Positions 17,902 to 27,185 of a stretch of 58,678 bases of DNA are shown in pieces. Where the stretch lies: the IMG/VR virus record IMGVR_UViG_3300045972_000025, positions 1 to 58,678 of that record; one strand, written 5' to 3'. Every line of letters begins with the position of its first letter. The first letter of the stretch is position 1. Both the position numbers and the translations under genes were made by a program. The notes beneath the pieces were generated by a model. It had not been told where the DNA came from and did no database searches. It saw nothing but the letters and a program-made list of their open reading frames with translations. Source of the stretch: a virus.

Positions 17902-17927
17902 GTTGACTTCATGACCTTTAATTGATG
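17902..17927 (+). promoter_or_regulatory. late-type promoter motif, copy 8
   Basis: GTTGACTTCATGACCTTTAA followed by TTGATG. CTTCAT (17907-17912) can pair with ATGGAG (17936-17941), the ribosome site of the next gene, with one G-U pair. Confidence 0.45.
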
Positions 17928-17948
17928 ATATAACTATGGAGAATTATC

Positions 17949-18140
17949 ATGGCAAAAATTCAAGAACCCGATGCTAGCGTACTTAACAGACTAGCTGCTA
18001 AATCTGCTGGCAAGACTGCTACTGAAGGTCATTCAGAAGTAGCATTCAAGGATCATGAGGAATTCCTAGCTACCTTAGATGATATCCTCTCAGAAGACAA
18101 CAAAACATCTTGGGATCCTAACGAGCCTACTCTAGACTAA
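17949..18140 (+). CDS. small hypothetical protein, 63 aa
   Basis: ATG at 17949 with GGAG 7 bp upstream. Short polar, acidic protein without recognised domain; the good ribosome site and preceding promoter motif support it as a real gene. Confidence 0.6.
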   Translation: MAKIQEPDASVLNRLAAKSAGKTATEGHSEVAFKDHEEFLATLDDILSEDNKTSWDPNEPTLD

Positions 18141-18169
18141 CTATTAAGTAGATCATAGGGATTGACGAT

Positions 18170-20704
18170 ATGAAGAAACTATCTGCAGATATATTTAAAA
18201 GTGTAGTGGCTAGCGAGGCCTTTGATCATTTAGAGGCTAAGACTGAAACTAGTGATTCAGTCTCTAATAGTTTAGAGGGTCGTGAAAAGCCAACTAATCC
18301 TCGCGCAGAGAATACTCATGCAAAGTTTGCTGGGTTCTATGAGGATTATCTGCAGAAAGCTCTTAACGACATTCACAAGGAATGGCGTGACAAGAATTAT
18401 ACTCTTGAGCAGATGCTAGAGAATCTACCAACCGATACCCACAAGATGTTGTTCGCTCTTGCTAAGCTCCATTATCAAGTACAGAATGGTGGTTTCCAGC
18501 AGTGGATTGACAATGGGTATGCTGGTAATGGACAGGGTGATCTATTAATCCAGGATCTACCTACTCAGGGTGTCCTCGGTAATATTCGTGCTATTCTAAT
18601 CCGTGTACTAGAAGCGTTACAAGATCATGCTGAAGAGAATGATTCTGAATGCCATTCCTTTGATGATGCTGAAGAAGTTCTAAGAAGCACGAGCAATTCA
18701 GATAGAGATACATGGACTATCTTCTGTGAAAGTAATCCTTCTGAAGTAGCCAGTATTGAACAGTGTCTCGGATTTGATCTAGAATCACACCAGATGGAGA
18801 TTCAATTCGATACTGATGAGATTCCAGTAGAAGAAGTCAAGAAATTACCTCAGCAGTTAGAAGATATGTCTGATTGCGACGCCTGGATGAGTTTCATTGA
18901 TGATCACGAGCAATCTACAGTCATGCAGTGGCTTGATCTAGATGAATCTGGTCTAAGAGAGTTCGAAACTGGTCTCGGTGAACTCTACAAATTCTTTAAT
19001 GCCTTTAATGCATGGGAACGCAATGGTGGTGATACAAGCGATCTAGAAGGTAATCTTGACAACTGTGATACAGATTACTACAGATCGGTTGAGAATGATG
19101 AAGAGTATTTCCAAGAAGTCTCTAATTTCTTAGAAACCCTCGAACCTAATGTGGCCAGTTTGAAAGCATCATTTAAATTAGGCTCCATGGTCACCCCTTA
19201 TAATTCAAGACCCTTCAGGGTTATCGCTGCTGCTAATACCACTGATGACTATAGAATCCAAGCTCGCTATCTTGATGGTTCAATAGAAAGCTTGAATAAG
19301 AAAAAGCTAGCTGTTCTAACAAATTCCCTCGGTACACTACAAAGACGCTTCTCAAACTTTATGCGAACTGCTTACAACAAAGATTTTGACTTGTATGTCA
19401 AAACCGCCATCCGGGAAGCTGGGCTTCCCGTAGATGACGATATGAATTGGAGCAACTTCCTAGAGAAGATCTATAAGAGTGTATCTAATGACCCAGATCT
19501 CCGTGATGAGGTAGCTCACCACATGATCATCACTCATCTTTATCATCTTAGAACTTTGAACAAGTTCGATGCTAAACGTGGTCCTGATCAGGATAACGAA
19601 TTGGCTAAGAAGGTCACTACCTTCTTAAAGAAGATGTTCAGTTACTCAGTATCCAAGGCTAGAGATTGGATCGGGGTCAACTATGGATATGGTAAGACAG
19701 TTAAGGAAGAAGTCACTAATCCTGAGACTGGTAAAAGAGAAGAAGGAATGGTCTTTAAGAAAGAGATCCAGCCTGAATACTCTGTTGGTGATCAAACCTT
19801 CAATATCCTAGATAATCATTCTGTCAATGATGATCACTCTGATATAGAATCTTCACAAGATTTCTTGGATTTTAAGAATGCTTTCTATCCTTGGTTGATC
19901 CAGGACATGGGTAAGATTGTAGGACCTAATCTTGTTACTCTTTTCGAAGCTACATTAAATAATGAAGATCCTGATGCTGTGTGGGAAGAATTCAAAACTA
20001 AGACAAGTAAGTCTTACTCATACTACAAGAAGGCTGTTGCTAATCTTAGAGAATGCATAAGAAAGTTCGTTGCTACCGGAAAAGTGGACACAACTAACCT
20101 ATTAGTTAGATTAGTGAATGACTACAATAAGAAGCTACAGAAGATGGTTCCAAAAGAACAACCTGTCACCAGTTCATTAGAGGAGAACAAAGTGGGTAAG
20201 TTAGCTGAATTAATCGCAAAGAAGAAACTAGCTGCTAAAGCTACTGAAGTAAAAGCAACACCATCTAAGTACGCTAAGCTTAAGAGATTAGCTGCTGATG
20301 AACCTGAAGCCATTGGTGAAGCCATCGCTGAGCTTCGTGATAAGTTCATGTCTCAGGTAGAAGCTCTAGATGCATTGGCCGAGAACCTAAATCTAACTCC
20401 TGAAGATGTAGAACCAGGTTTAGAGGGTGTAGAACCTGAAGCTGAATTCTCAGAGTTCGAAGCTGAGAAATCTTCTTCCAAGAAAGCTAGCAAGTTTGCT
20501 GCTGGTCTTCGTCGTACCGCTGATGAAGAGCCTGAAGAAGTAGAGATTTCTCTCAACGAGATCTATTCTAACATCGATGTGTTGGCTCAGGGTGTAGAAA
20601 ATCTAGCTGATAACCTTGGTGTTGAACTCGTTGAAGAGCCCTCTGAAGAAGAGGCAGAGGAATCCACCGAAGAAGCTGAAACTGAAGAAGCTCCAGCTGA
20701 GTAA
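18170..20704 (+). CDS. large multi-domain protein with DMP19-like and possible sigma-like segments, 844 aa
   Basis: Residues about 78-155, including LHYQVQNGGFQQWIDNGYA, resemble the DMP19/DUF4375 family, whose hallmark is a Gly-Gly-Phe near an N-terminal helix pair. Around 329-385 is a small beta segment. Residues about 423-640 (DPDLRDEVAHHMIITHLYHL, TTFLKKMFSYSVSKARDW, and later YYKKAVANLRECIRKF) resemble sigma70 regions 2 and 4 in spacing, but this is weak. The C-terminal ~150 residues are acidic with Lys-Ala-Ser patches. It ends before a strong terminator. The protein may be a virion component carrying a regulatory domain; function is unknown. Confidence 0.5.
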   Translation: MKKLSADIFKSVVASEAFDHLEAKTETSDSVSNSLEGREKPTNPRAENTHAKFAGFYEDYLQKALNDIHKEWRDKNYTLEQMLENLPTDTHKMLFALAKLHYQVQNGGFQQWIDNGYAGNGQGDLLIQDLPTQGVLGNIRAILIRVLEALQDHAEENDSECHSFDDAEEVLRSTSNSDRDTWTIFCESNPSEVASIEQCLGFDLESHQMEIQFDTDEIPVEEVKKLPQQLEDMSDCDAWMSFIDDHEQSTVMQWLDLDESGLREFETGLGELYKFFNAFNAWERNGGDTSDLEGNLDNCDTDYYRSVENDEEYFQEVSNFLETLEPNVASLKASFKLGSMVTPYNSRPFRVIAAANTTDDYRIQARYLDGSIESLNKKKLAVLTNSLGTLQRRFSNFMRTAYNKDFDLYVKTAIREAGLPVDDDMNWSNFLEKIYKSVSNDPDLRDEVAHHMIITHLYHLRTLNKFDAKRGPDQDNELAKKVTTFLKKMFSYSVSKARDWIGVNYGYGKTVKEEVTNPETGKREEGMVFKKEIQPEYSVGDQTFNILDNHSVNDDHSDIESSQDFLDFKNAFYPWLIQDMGKIVGPNLVTLFEATLNNEDPDAVWEEFKTKTSKSYSYYKKAVANLRECIRKFVATGKVDTTNLLVRLVNDYNKKLQKMVPKEQPVTSSLEENKVGKLAELIAKKKLAAKATEVKATPSKYAKLKRLAADEPEAIGEAIAELRDKFMSQVEALDALAENLNLTPEDVEPGLEGVEPEAEFSEFEAEKSSSKKASKFAAGLRRTADEEPEEVEISLNEIYSNIDVLAQGVENLADNLGVELVEEPSEEEAEESTEEAETEEAPAE

Positions 20705-20722
20705 CGAAAAATAGTATTCGAT

Positions 20723-20754
20723 AAAATAGCTCACTGAAAATGTGAGCTATTTTA
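20723..20754 (+). terminator. rho-independent terminator, 12-bp stem
   Basis: AAAATAGCTCAC, 7-nt loop, GTGAGCTATTTT, then ATTATT. Symmetric A/T flanks make it potentially bidirectional. Confidence 0.88.
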
Positions 20755-20776
20755 TTATTCGTTGGTAATAATTAAG

Positions 20777-20797
20777 GTAACTACCTTGTATTAGGAT
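20777..20797 (+). promoter_or_regulatory. weak late-type promoter motif
   Basis: GTAACTACCTTGTATTAGGA lies 22 bp before the next start. It is a partial match (TAACT plus CCTT) and the least certain copy. Confidence 0.25.
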
Positions 20798-20818
20798 TTT
20801 ATAAATGAGAAAATTAGC

Positions 20819-21565
20819 ATGAGTCCTGAATCATCTGTTTATTTCGACTCTATCATTAGTAAACGTTCAGTAGAAGCATATGAACAGGATGAGGAAAAGT
20901 TCTTAGATCAGACAGTCTCTTTAGAGACTCAAAATGATTTGATAGAAGAACACATCTCCATGTATATAAAGGAGAATTTCTTAGATTTCCTCAAGATACT
21001 ACGTAGTATAAGCATCGAAGATCAGGAACTCTTACTCAGCTACTATATGATAAGTAAACCCCAATGGTGTCTAGCCAAAGTACATAGAAGTACCCAGACA
21101 ATATGTAGTTTTAAGATTCGTATGGCTGTAAAGAAACTAGGGGCTATTATAATCTTCGGTACAGAACCATGTCTCAAGAAAATGAGTGCTGTACTCGAAT
21201 CTAACAATCTAGAATCTATCCATAAAACAGTCAAGACCTCTATATTAATAGATGATTATAGAAAGTATAGAAATTTCTCCATCGTAGCTAAAAAGAATAA
21301 TATTCATAGACCAGATGTTAGAAGAATCTTATCCCAGGTATCTAAGATCCTATTAGCGAAGGAGGACGAATTAAGTCTGTCCTTAGGAGCTATGGTATAT
21401 GGCTTGATAGATAAGGCTTCAGCTAACGGCCAGGGTTTTAGTAAGAGAAAACTAGATAAGATGAGCTTCTTGTATAAAGAGGATCCTGAAATACTAGGAT
21501 CCTTCTGTATAGATGTAGAGGATAAGGCGTTCGAACATGTTATGGTATCCCGTGCTAACCATTAA
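20819..21565 (+). CDS. helix-turn-helix protein, sigma region 4-like, 248 aa
   Basis: Residues about 62-110 (SIEDQELLLSYYM...CLAKVHRSTQTICSFKIRMA) have the layout of sigma70 region 4 or a LuxR-type HTH: an acidic pair, a helix, then a recognition helix ending in a run of basic and hydrophobic residues. A second HTH-like segment lies near 150-170 (NFSIVAKKNNIHRPDVRRIL). It is mostly helical with no catalytic motif. A role in phage transcription is inferred. Only a weak ribosome site (GAGAA) precedes ATG 20819. Confidence 0.5.
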   Translation: MSPESSVYFDSIISKRSVEAYEQDEEKFLDQTVSLETQNDLIEEHISMYIKENFLDFLKILRSISIEDQELLLSYYMISKPQWCLAKVHRSTQTICSFKIRMAVKKLGAIIIFGTEPCLKKMSAVLESNNLESIHKTVKTSILIDDYRKYRNFSIVAKKNNIHRPDVRRILSQVSKILLAKEDELSLSLGAMVYGLIDKASANGQGFSKRKLDKMSFLYKEDPEILGSFCIDVEDKAFEHVMVSRANH

Positions 21566-21566
21566 A

Positions 21567-21591
21567 TAACTTCTCTCCCCTATTAATGATG
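21567..21591 (+). promoter_or_regulatory. late-type promoter motif, copy 9 (closest to consensus)
   Basis: TAACTTCTCTCCCCTATTAA followed by TGATG. CCCCTA (21577-21582) pairs perfectly with TAGGGG (21608-21613), which contains the Shine-Dalgarno of the gene at 21620. Confidence 0.55.
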
Positions 21592-21619
21592 ACTTATATC
21601 TGCAGTCTAGGGGGATTAT

Positions 21620-21934
21620 ATGGCGAGTCAAAATAGAAAAGCAGCCCACAGGTTGCAATCTGACTCAGATTTAGCTAATGAGGTATACGATTCTTTGTTA
21701 CCAAAGATGGCATCAGCTAACTTCGTTATAAATAGATTAGGCTTAGTTCGTGTAGCTGGTAACATGTATGAATGTCCATCTACAAAAGATTTCTGGCAGG
21801 TTAAAGAAGGTAAGATCATGCGTCTTACTTCTACCAATGAGGTTGATAATTCAGAGTCCTTGGTGGCTGCTGATTCAACTGATCCAGAAGCAAGTCTAAA
21901 ACAGATATTAGCTGATTTAGAATTCTACGATTAA
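21620..21934 (+). CDS. hypothetical protein, 104 aa
   Basis: ATG at 21620 after GGGGGA. Polar 104-aa protein with no recognised domain. It opens a run of four closely spaced genes (21620-26404) that share one late promoter motif. Confidence 0.55.
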   Translation: MASQNRKAAHRLQSDSDLANEVYDSLLPKMASANFVINRLGLVRVAGNMYECPSTKDFWQVKEGKIMRLTSTNEVDNSESLVAADSTDPEASLKQILADLEFYD

Positions 21935-21943
21935 GGAAACAAA

Positions 21944-23248
21944 ATGACTAAATTTTATGCATCAATCATAGACCAGATTCTAGACGATGTAGCCCCTTCC
22001 TATGAGAATACTAAGGAAGAGAAAGGTAATGGAGATGCTATTCGCTCCATTACTAAGGATAAGTCGGATAATCTGTTATCTGAACTCGGTGGTAAATCTC
22101 ACCACACTGTAGTCCCTTCTGGGATCATAGCTAATAGAGAAGATTGGAGAGATCAGACCAGTAAATCCTTCGATGATGGGTCTGTACTAGCTTCTGCTCT
22201 TAAGGCTGCATCTGGTGAATCAATCGATGGTTTAGAGAAGAAGATGCTCTCTGATAAAGAGATCCAGAGCAAGATCGATGCTATGTTGCATCTCGGTTGG
22301 AATCCTGATAGAGTAGGACAGAATCTTAACAAGATTGCTGAACTAGCTGTATTCAATAGAGGATTAGCTGCTGATTATCTAAATGATCGTGCTGGTCTTG
22401 TAGGTCTATCATACATTGAACCTAATCATTTCATGAAGAGTTCTGGATCTAAGGGCTGCATCGAGACATTCAATAAGATTAAGAGAGAAGGTACTTTAAA
22501 GGCTGCTAGCGTAAAGAAGACATCAGCTTGTGACTCTTGCAGTCATTGTGCTGGTAACAGATGCACCCTTTATAGACTACCTATTGTAGCTAGCAATCAA
22601 GAGCTACAGACTGTAGTCAATCAGGTTACAGCTCGTGTTGGTAAGAAAGCTAGTAAGCAAGCCCTTGTTGATATCCACAATGGTGCTCAGGAAGAATCTA
22701 ATACAATGGCCCCCAGAGTTCAGTCTGATTATAGTATCAGATCTGCTGGTGATAAGCAGGTAGCTGAAGAAACTGTTATAACAGCTACTGATTTCAGAAA
22801 GGCTATCGAAGCTGGTAAATCATTCAATGAAGCTTTCGTAGAAGCTCGCTCAAAAGCTGGTACACTCAAGGCTAAGAATGCTGCTAAGAATTATATTAAT
22901 GAATTGAAGAAGACCGGATCCAAAGTCAATCTTGATCGTATCGATTGTAAGTACTTGACTGGGAAGCTAGCTTCTAAGAATGCTATAGTAGGTTCCAAGA
23001 AGTGTGCTGGATGCACTTTCAGAACTGGTATGCACTGTGGTATGACTGGTGGTACTCTCCTAACTTTCCCTGGTCTCGATAGAGTAAACACCAATAAGAA
23101 CGCTAGTGAGAATGTAGAATATGATGGTAATACACTTAATTCTCAGGTAGGTCTTGATACTAGTGTCCAACAGGATTTCCAGGTAGAAATTAAAGAGATC
23201 ACTAGACATGATGTTGATCTCGGTACCTTTGGCGTCGGAGAGATCTAA
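21944..23248 (+). CDS. protein with two cysteine clusters, 434 aa
   Basis: No family recognised. Two similar cysteine motifs occur: CDSCSHCAGNRC (about residues 195-206) and KKCAGCTFRTGMHC (about 351-364, with another Cys upstream in DCKYL). Each has CxxC followed by a further Cys and a short loop ending in Leu/Pro, as in zinc- or iron-sulfur-binding knuckles. The rest is polar and helical. ATG follows AAGGAAAC. It is probably a virion or assembly protein from its neighbours. Confidence 0.5.
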   Translation: MTKFYASIIDQILDDVAPSYENTKEEKGNGDAIRSITKDKSDNLLSELGGKSHHTVVPSGIIANREDWRDQTSKSFDDGSVLASALKAASGESIDGLEKKMLSDKEIQSKIDAMLHLGWNPDRVGQNLNKIAELAVFNRGLAADYLNDRAGLVGLSYIEPNHFMKSSGSKGCIETFNKIKREGTLKAASVKKTSACDSCSHCAGNRCTLYRLPIVASNQELQTVVNQVTARVGKKASKQALVDIHNGAQEESNTMAPRVQSDYSIRSAGDKQVAEETVITATDFRKAIEAGKSFNEAFVEARSKAGTLKAKNAAKNYINELKKTGSKVNLDRIDCKYLTGKLASKNAIVGSKKCAGCTFRTGMHCGMTGGTLLTFPGLDRVNTNKNASENVEYDGNTLNSQVGLDTSVQQDFQVEIKEITRHDVDLGTFGVGEI

Positions 23249-23746
23249 GTGTCTGAAGTAGATATTCTTTTTGATGAGAATGATAGAGTAGTCCTAGAAG
23301 GGTCCTATGACTCTAGAGCTGGGAACTATAATAAGATAATGGATCTAGTTAATGATCCAGATGCTCCTCTAACACTCATCAACAGAATGATTGCTGTTGA
23401 GATGGCCAATGTCATCAAAGAGATCTCTGGTATTGCATCTAATCCATTATCTCAAGTCAGTTTGAAAACCAGAGAAGCTCAGGTAAAATCATTAAGAGAA
23501 TTATCTAAGACTCTCCAAGAGAATGAAACTCTCTCTAAACGAGATGTATTAAACTTTGATGGTCCTAAGTTTCAGTATGCTGTTCGTGAGATAGTAACCA
23601 TGATGAAGAAATCTATCATCCAGGCTGGCTATCCAGAAGAAAAAGCTAATGATATTCTTAGAACTTTCAGAGATATGATGGCTGTACGTGAACCTGAGTT
23701 AAGAAGAGAAGTAGAAAAAGTAGAAATTACTAAATCGGAGAAATAA
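23249..23746 (+). CDS. helical protein, 165 aa (possible small terminase or head factor)
   Basis: GTG start immediately after the upstream stop, with GGAGAG upstream. Nearly all-helical, with KTLQENETLSKRDVLNFDG and KFQYAVREIVTMMKKSII. This arrangement recalls small phage proteins encoded upstream of the large terminase, but the terminase here lies 4 kb downstream and I see no clear HTH. The small-terminase idea is therefore only a candidate. Confidence 0.45.
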   Translation: MSEVDILFDENDRVVLEGSYDSRAGNYNKIMDLVNDPDAPLTLINRMIAVEMANVIKEISGIASNPLSQVSLKTREAQVKSLRELSKTLQENETLSKRDVLNFDGPKFQYAVREIVTMMKKSIIQAGYPEEKANDILRTFRDMMAVREPELRREVEKVEITKSEK

Positions 23747-26404
23747 ATGGCAACCAAGTCTTATAGATCATACCTTTCTTTCACTGCCCCTGATGAGATG
23801 ATTGCTCAAGTAGCCGAAGCTATCAAGACACAAGGTGTCAAAGAGGCTAACAAAGGCAATGTAGCTAAGTTAGAGATCTGCAAGAAATCATATAGAGAAG
23901 ACATCGTTATCGGTGATCTTTATGTAGTCCCAGCCTCAGTGTGTAAGAACGCTAAGGATTTCCCTATAGCCTTACTAGCCTCTGGTGCTTTCAAGAAACT
24001 GAATGCTGAAGAAGCTGTCGAAGCCAGACTCCAGTTCTTAGCATCAGAAGATATGTCTAAAGAAACTCTCAAGCTAGCTAAAGAGATGCTATTCACTAAC
24101 GATCAGGGAGAGGTTTCTGATCTAGTGGTATTCCATCCAGCTTGGGCTAACATTGCTGACGTAAAGGTAATCCATCTTAATCCTGAGACATTGTTCTTAG
24201 ATCTCAGAGATAAGGTGTTCACTGCATTATATAATCCAACATTATCTAATTCTTTCGAACAGATCAAGGCATTAACTGGTGCCTACAGAGTTGAGTCTAT
24301 CCCACTCCAGCAGCATGTCTTTAAGACTCCTAGTTATGGCACAGCTTACCCTGAATTCGCTAAAGGATCTGAGATCGAAGCTACAGAGACTAAGGTTAAG
24401 CTCGGTGATCCTGATGCGGCTGGTAAATCAGTTGGTAAGGACGCAGTAAAGGCTCTGAATATCAAGACTACATTCCGACTCATTGCTAGCTCTGTTGTTC
24501 CTGCTGAGACCAAGCGTAAGAAGATTCGTCTGTCTGCTGCTCATATAAATGAATTAGAAGAATCTATCCTAGAACCTGAAGAATTAGAGCTATTCAATCG
24601 TGTAGAAGATGTCCTAGATAATAAGAATATAAAAGCTAGCTCTGAGACTGGTCTTCGTAATAGAGAAGATTATGGATCTCCTGATTCTAAAGAGAATGTA
24701 AGTTCTGCTGATGTAGATGGTCCTGATCCTAAGAAAGCTACTCAAGATGTAGATCAGGATGCTCGTATGGTTCTGAAGAAGATCCGTATCGATCTCAGAA
24801 AGATGGAAGATTCTGGAGAAGAGTCTGAACCAGCTAAGTATGACAAGCTATTCAATGACTACCTCAAATTAGAGAATTTCGTCAGAACAAATGGTAAGGA
24901 TGGTTCTGGAGAGGTACAACAGATAATCCAAGATCATATGCAGAATATGCCTGATGCTTCTAAGGAAATCCAGGATGTTAAGGATCTCCCAGCTAAGGTT
25001 GAAGCTGATCAGGTCGTAGTAGAAATGCCTAAGGAAGAGTTCGTAAAAGAACATGAGAAGCTTGTTAAGACTCTCGAAGAAGGTACTGATAGTGAGCAGT
25101 TCGAAGAAGGTGAGAAGCAGGATGAGGAATTAAAAGAAGTAGAAGCTGCTGCCTCTGGATCTTCTGCTTATCGTGTGGACACTTGGTTCGAACGTGGAGA
25201 AGGTCAAGTCACCTTATATAAGGGTGATGAAGAGATCGCTTCCTGGTCTGGTGAAGAACTCGTTGAGTTAGTAGAAGATGGATACCTAAGTCCTAAGGAC
25301 TGGTTGAAGTCAGCTATCGAATATGCTGAGATGCATGGGTTATTAAAAGAAGCTTCCCAAGAAGAAATCTTAACAGAACAGCTTCCAATGAATGCTGATG
25401 ATTGGTTTCAGTATGAGAAGTTAGAAGATTCTGAGCAGTTGAATCCTGTACCTGTCACTGCTTCCTCTGATAGTAAGTGGAGTGTAAAGTGGTCAGAGTT
25501 CAATGCTAAGGATCAGGTAGTTAATAAGACAAGAGAGTTCGCTACCGAGAAAGCTCGTACAAAGTTCACTAAGCAGTTACAAGATCATGCTAATTTCAAG
25601 CGTTTCGAAGCATGGGCCGATCCTACACCAGAAAAGAAAGAAGCATATGGTGAGAAGATAGAACCCAAGTTAGCCTTCACTCTCATGGTTCCTGGTCAAG
25701 TATTAGAAGGTTTCTATCCTGAGCTAGCTGAACAGCTAGAGATTCAACCAATGGGTAGAGAATATAATCATTCTCCTTCTCCTGAGATGCTCCAACGTAG
25801 CTTGGATCAGCAGGATTCAGGTGATGAGACAAAGGGCCCAGCTGGTGTAGGCCTAGGACCTAACGAACCTCAGGGTCAGGCAGCTCCATTACGTAAAGAG
25901 CTATCATTACGTGGTCCTGGATTCACCAATACATTCTATACACCACATGATGATCTAGATCCTAGTTCATTAATGATGGCTAGCAAGAAAGGGTCTAAGA
26001 CTGCCAGTGTAGAGAACAAGGCTAAGCTCGCTGACGTTCTGAAGAAGATCTGTGGCCAAGTTGCTGCATCTCTCGTAGCTGGATTCCAGTTAACCTCTAG
26101 ACCATTATTCACTGATGTACCTCAGGAGTGGACTCTGGATCTAGCTAGCTTAGAGAGTGGCATTCAATCTATCAGTGCTGGTATCATGCCTGTACAGCAG
26201 ACTGGCTTCGGCTTCAAGGCTCTTGGTGCTGATCTCAACGACTCTGATATGGTAGAGGCTCTCAACACTGCATGGGCTCAAGCTGCTGTATGGAACGATG
26301 AGGGTGATACTGGATTCACATATGAAGTATTCGTCCGTGCTGAGAAGCTCGATCTAGAAGCCCTTACTCTTAAACTAAAGTATGTGATCAAGAAGAAGGA
26401 TTGA
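23747..26404 (+). CDS. large acidic protein, probable virion component, 885 aa
   Basis: ATG directly after the preceding stop (GGAGA ribosome site inside the upstream gene). The N-terminal ~230 residues look globular (VVPASVCKNAKDFPIALLAS). The middle (about 270-500) is highly acidic and helical, and the C-terminal ~130 residues (after SKKGSKTASVENK) form another globular domain. No catalytic motif recognised. Size and context suggest a structural or injected protein. Confidence 0.5.
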   Translation: MATKSYRSYLSFTAPDEMIAQVAEAIKTQGVKEANKGNVAKLEICKKSYREDIVIGDLYVVPASVCKNAKDFPIALLASGAFKKLNAEEAVEARLQFLASEDMSKETLKLAKEMLFTNDQGEVSDLVVFHPAWANIADVKVIHLNPETLFLDLRDKVFTALYNPTLSNSFEQIKALTGAYRVESIPLQQHVFKTPSYGTAYPEFAKGSEIEATETKVKLGDPDAAGKSVGKDAVKALNIKTTFRLIASSVVPAETKRKKIRLSAAHINELEESILEPEELELFNRVEDVLDNKNIKASSETGLRNREDYGSPDSKENVSSADVDGPDPKKATQDVDQDARMVLKKIRIDLRKMEDSGEESEPAKYDKLFNDYLKLENFVRTNGKDGSGEVQQIIQDHMQNMPDASKEIQDVKDLPAKVEADQVVVEMPKEEFVKEHEKLVKTLEEGTDSEQFEEGEKQDEELKEVEAAASGSSAYRVDTWFERGEGQVTLYKGDEEIASWSGEELVELVEDGYLSPKDWLKSAIEYAEMHGLLKEASQEEILTEQLPMNADDWFQYEKLEDSEQLNPVPVTASSDSKWSVKWSEFNAKDQVVNKTREFATEKARTKFTKQLQDHANFKRFEAWADPTPEKKEAYGEKIEPKLAFTLMVPGQVLEGFYPELAEQLEIQPMGREYNHSPSPEMLQRSLDQQDSGDETKGPAGVGLGPNEPQGQAAPLRKELSLRGPGFTNTFYTPHDDLDPSSLMMASKKGSKTASVENKAKLADVLKKICGQVAASLVAGFQLTSRPLFTDVPQEWTLDLASLESGIQSISAGIMPVQQTGFGFKALGADLNDSDMVEALNTAWAQAAVWNDEGDTGFTYEVFVRAEKLDLEALTLKLKYVIKKKD

Positions 26405-26417
26405 GAGGATTGTCTAC

Positions 26418-27185
26418 ATGCTCTCTCGATTACTTACTAGACATAAACAAGCTGTAGCTCCCACTAAATCCATTAAATCTAGAACATGGTGGCATGGTAC
26501 CACTAGAGAAGCTGCAAACAAAATCATACATGAAGGATTCAAAGCTCGAGAGATAGAATTAGCTAATGATCAAGGTTATCTAGCTCCACAGGAAGGAAGG
26601 ATATACTTCGCTGACTCTATTAAACAAGCATTTAGTTACTCAGCATTGAGAACCGGAGCAATCGGAGCTTCGGGAAATCTTTATATCTTCCAGATTCCAG
26701 GATCGGCTTTCAATGATATAACATTAGATGAAGATACATTAGCTGATATCATTATAGCTTATGCTGGTAAAGATAATCATACCGATGATCATTTAGATTC
26801 TACAGCAGCTATGAACATTAGTATCTATGCTAAGAACAATCCTAGTGTATGTAAGGCAGTATTCGAGATGATGAAAAAGAATCTACCTAGATTTAAAGAG
26901 ATGGTAGATTCTAGTAATTATAATTTCGATGAGTTAGTACCTTTGTGTAAGGCAGCTATTCAGAAAAAGATAGTACCAGATTTCCTTACTCTAAAGATCA
27001 TAGATGAGCTACCAGCTGCTATAACATCTGATGGGGTTATCTGGCCTGATAAACTCTACATAGTCCCATTAGATGGTTACTCTCAAATAGAGAATAATTT
27101 TGAAGTGAACGATTCTTTCGTTCAGGATTTGTGGGAGCATGCTAAATCCCATATGAAGGTAATAGAAGTGAATCATGGTCGCTAA
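26418..27185 (+). CDS. ADP-ribosyltransferase-like protein, 255 aa
   Basis: Residues about 23-80 carry WWHGTTREAANKIIHEGF, then GRIYFADSIKQAFSY. Together they match the ADP-ribosyltransferase fold (PARP/KptA/phage ART type): an H-G-T strand for NAD binding, the I-x-x-x-G-F turn, and a Y-F-A strand, followed by a GNLYIFQIPG strand. The third catalytic position (Glu) could lie in ITLDEDTLADI, but this is uncertain. Known phage ARTs modify host proteins such as RNA polymerase; the target here is unknown. It overlaps the homing endonuclease gene by 11 bp and precedes the large terminase. Confidence 0.68.
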   Translation: MLSRLLTRHKQAVAPTKSIKSRTWWHGTTREAANKIIHEGFKAREIELANDQGYLAPQEGRIYFADSIKQAFSYSALRTGAIGASGNLYIFQIPGSAFNDITLDEDTLADIIIAYAGKDNHTDDHLDSTAAMNISIYAKNNPSVCKAVFEMMKKNLPRFKEMVDSSNYNFDELVPLCKAAIQKKIVPDFLTLKIIDELPAAITSDGVIWPDKLYIVPLDGYSQIENNFEVNDSFVQDLWEHAKSHMKVIEVNHGR

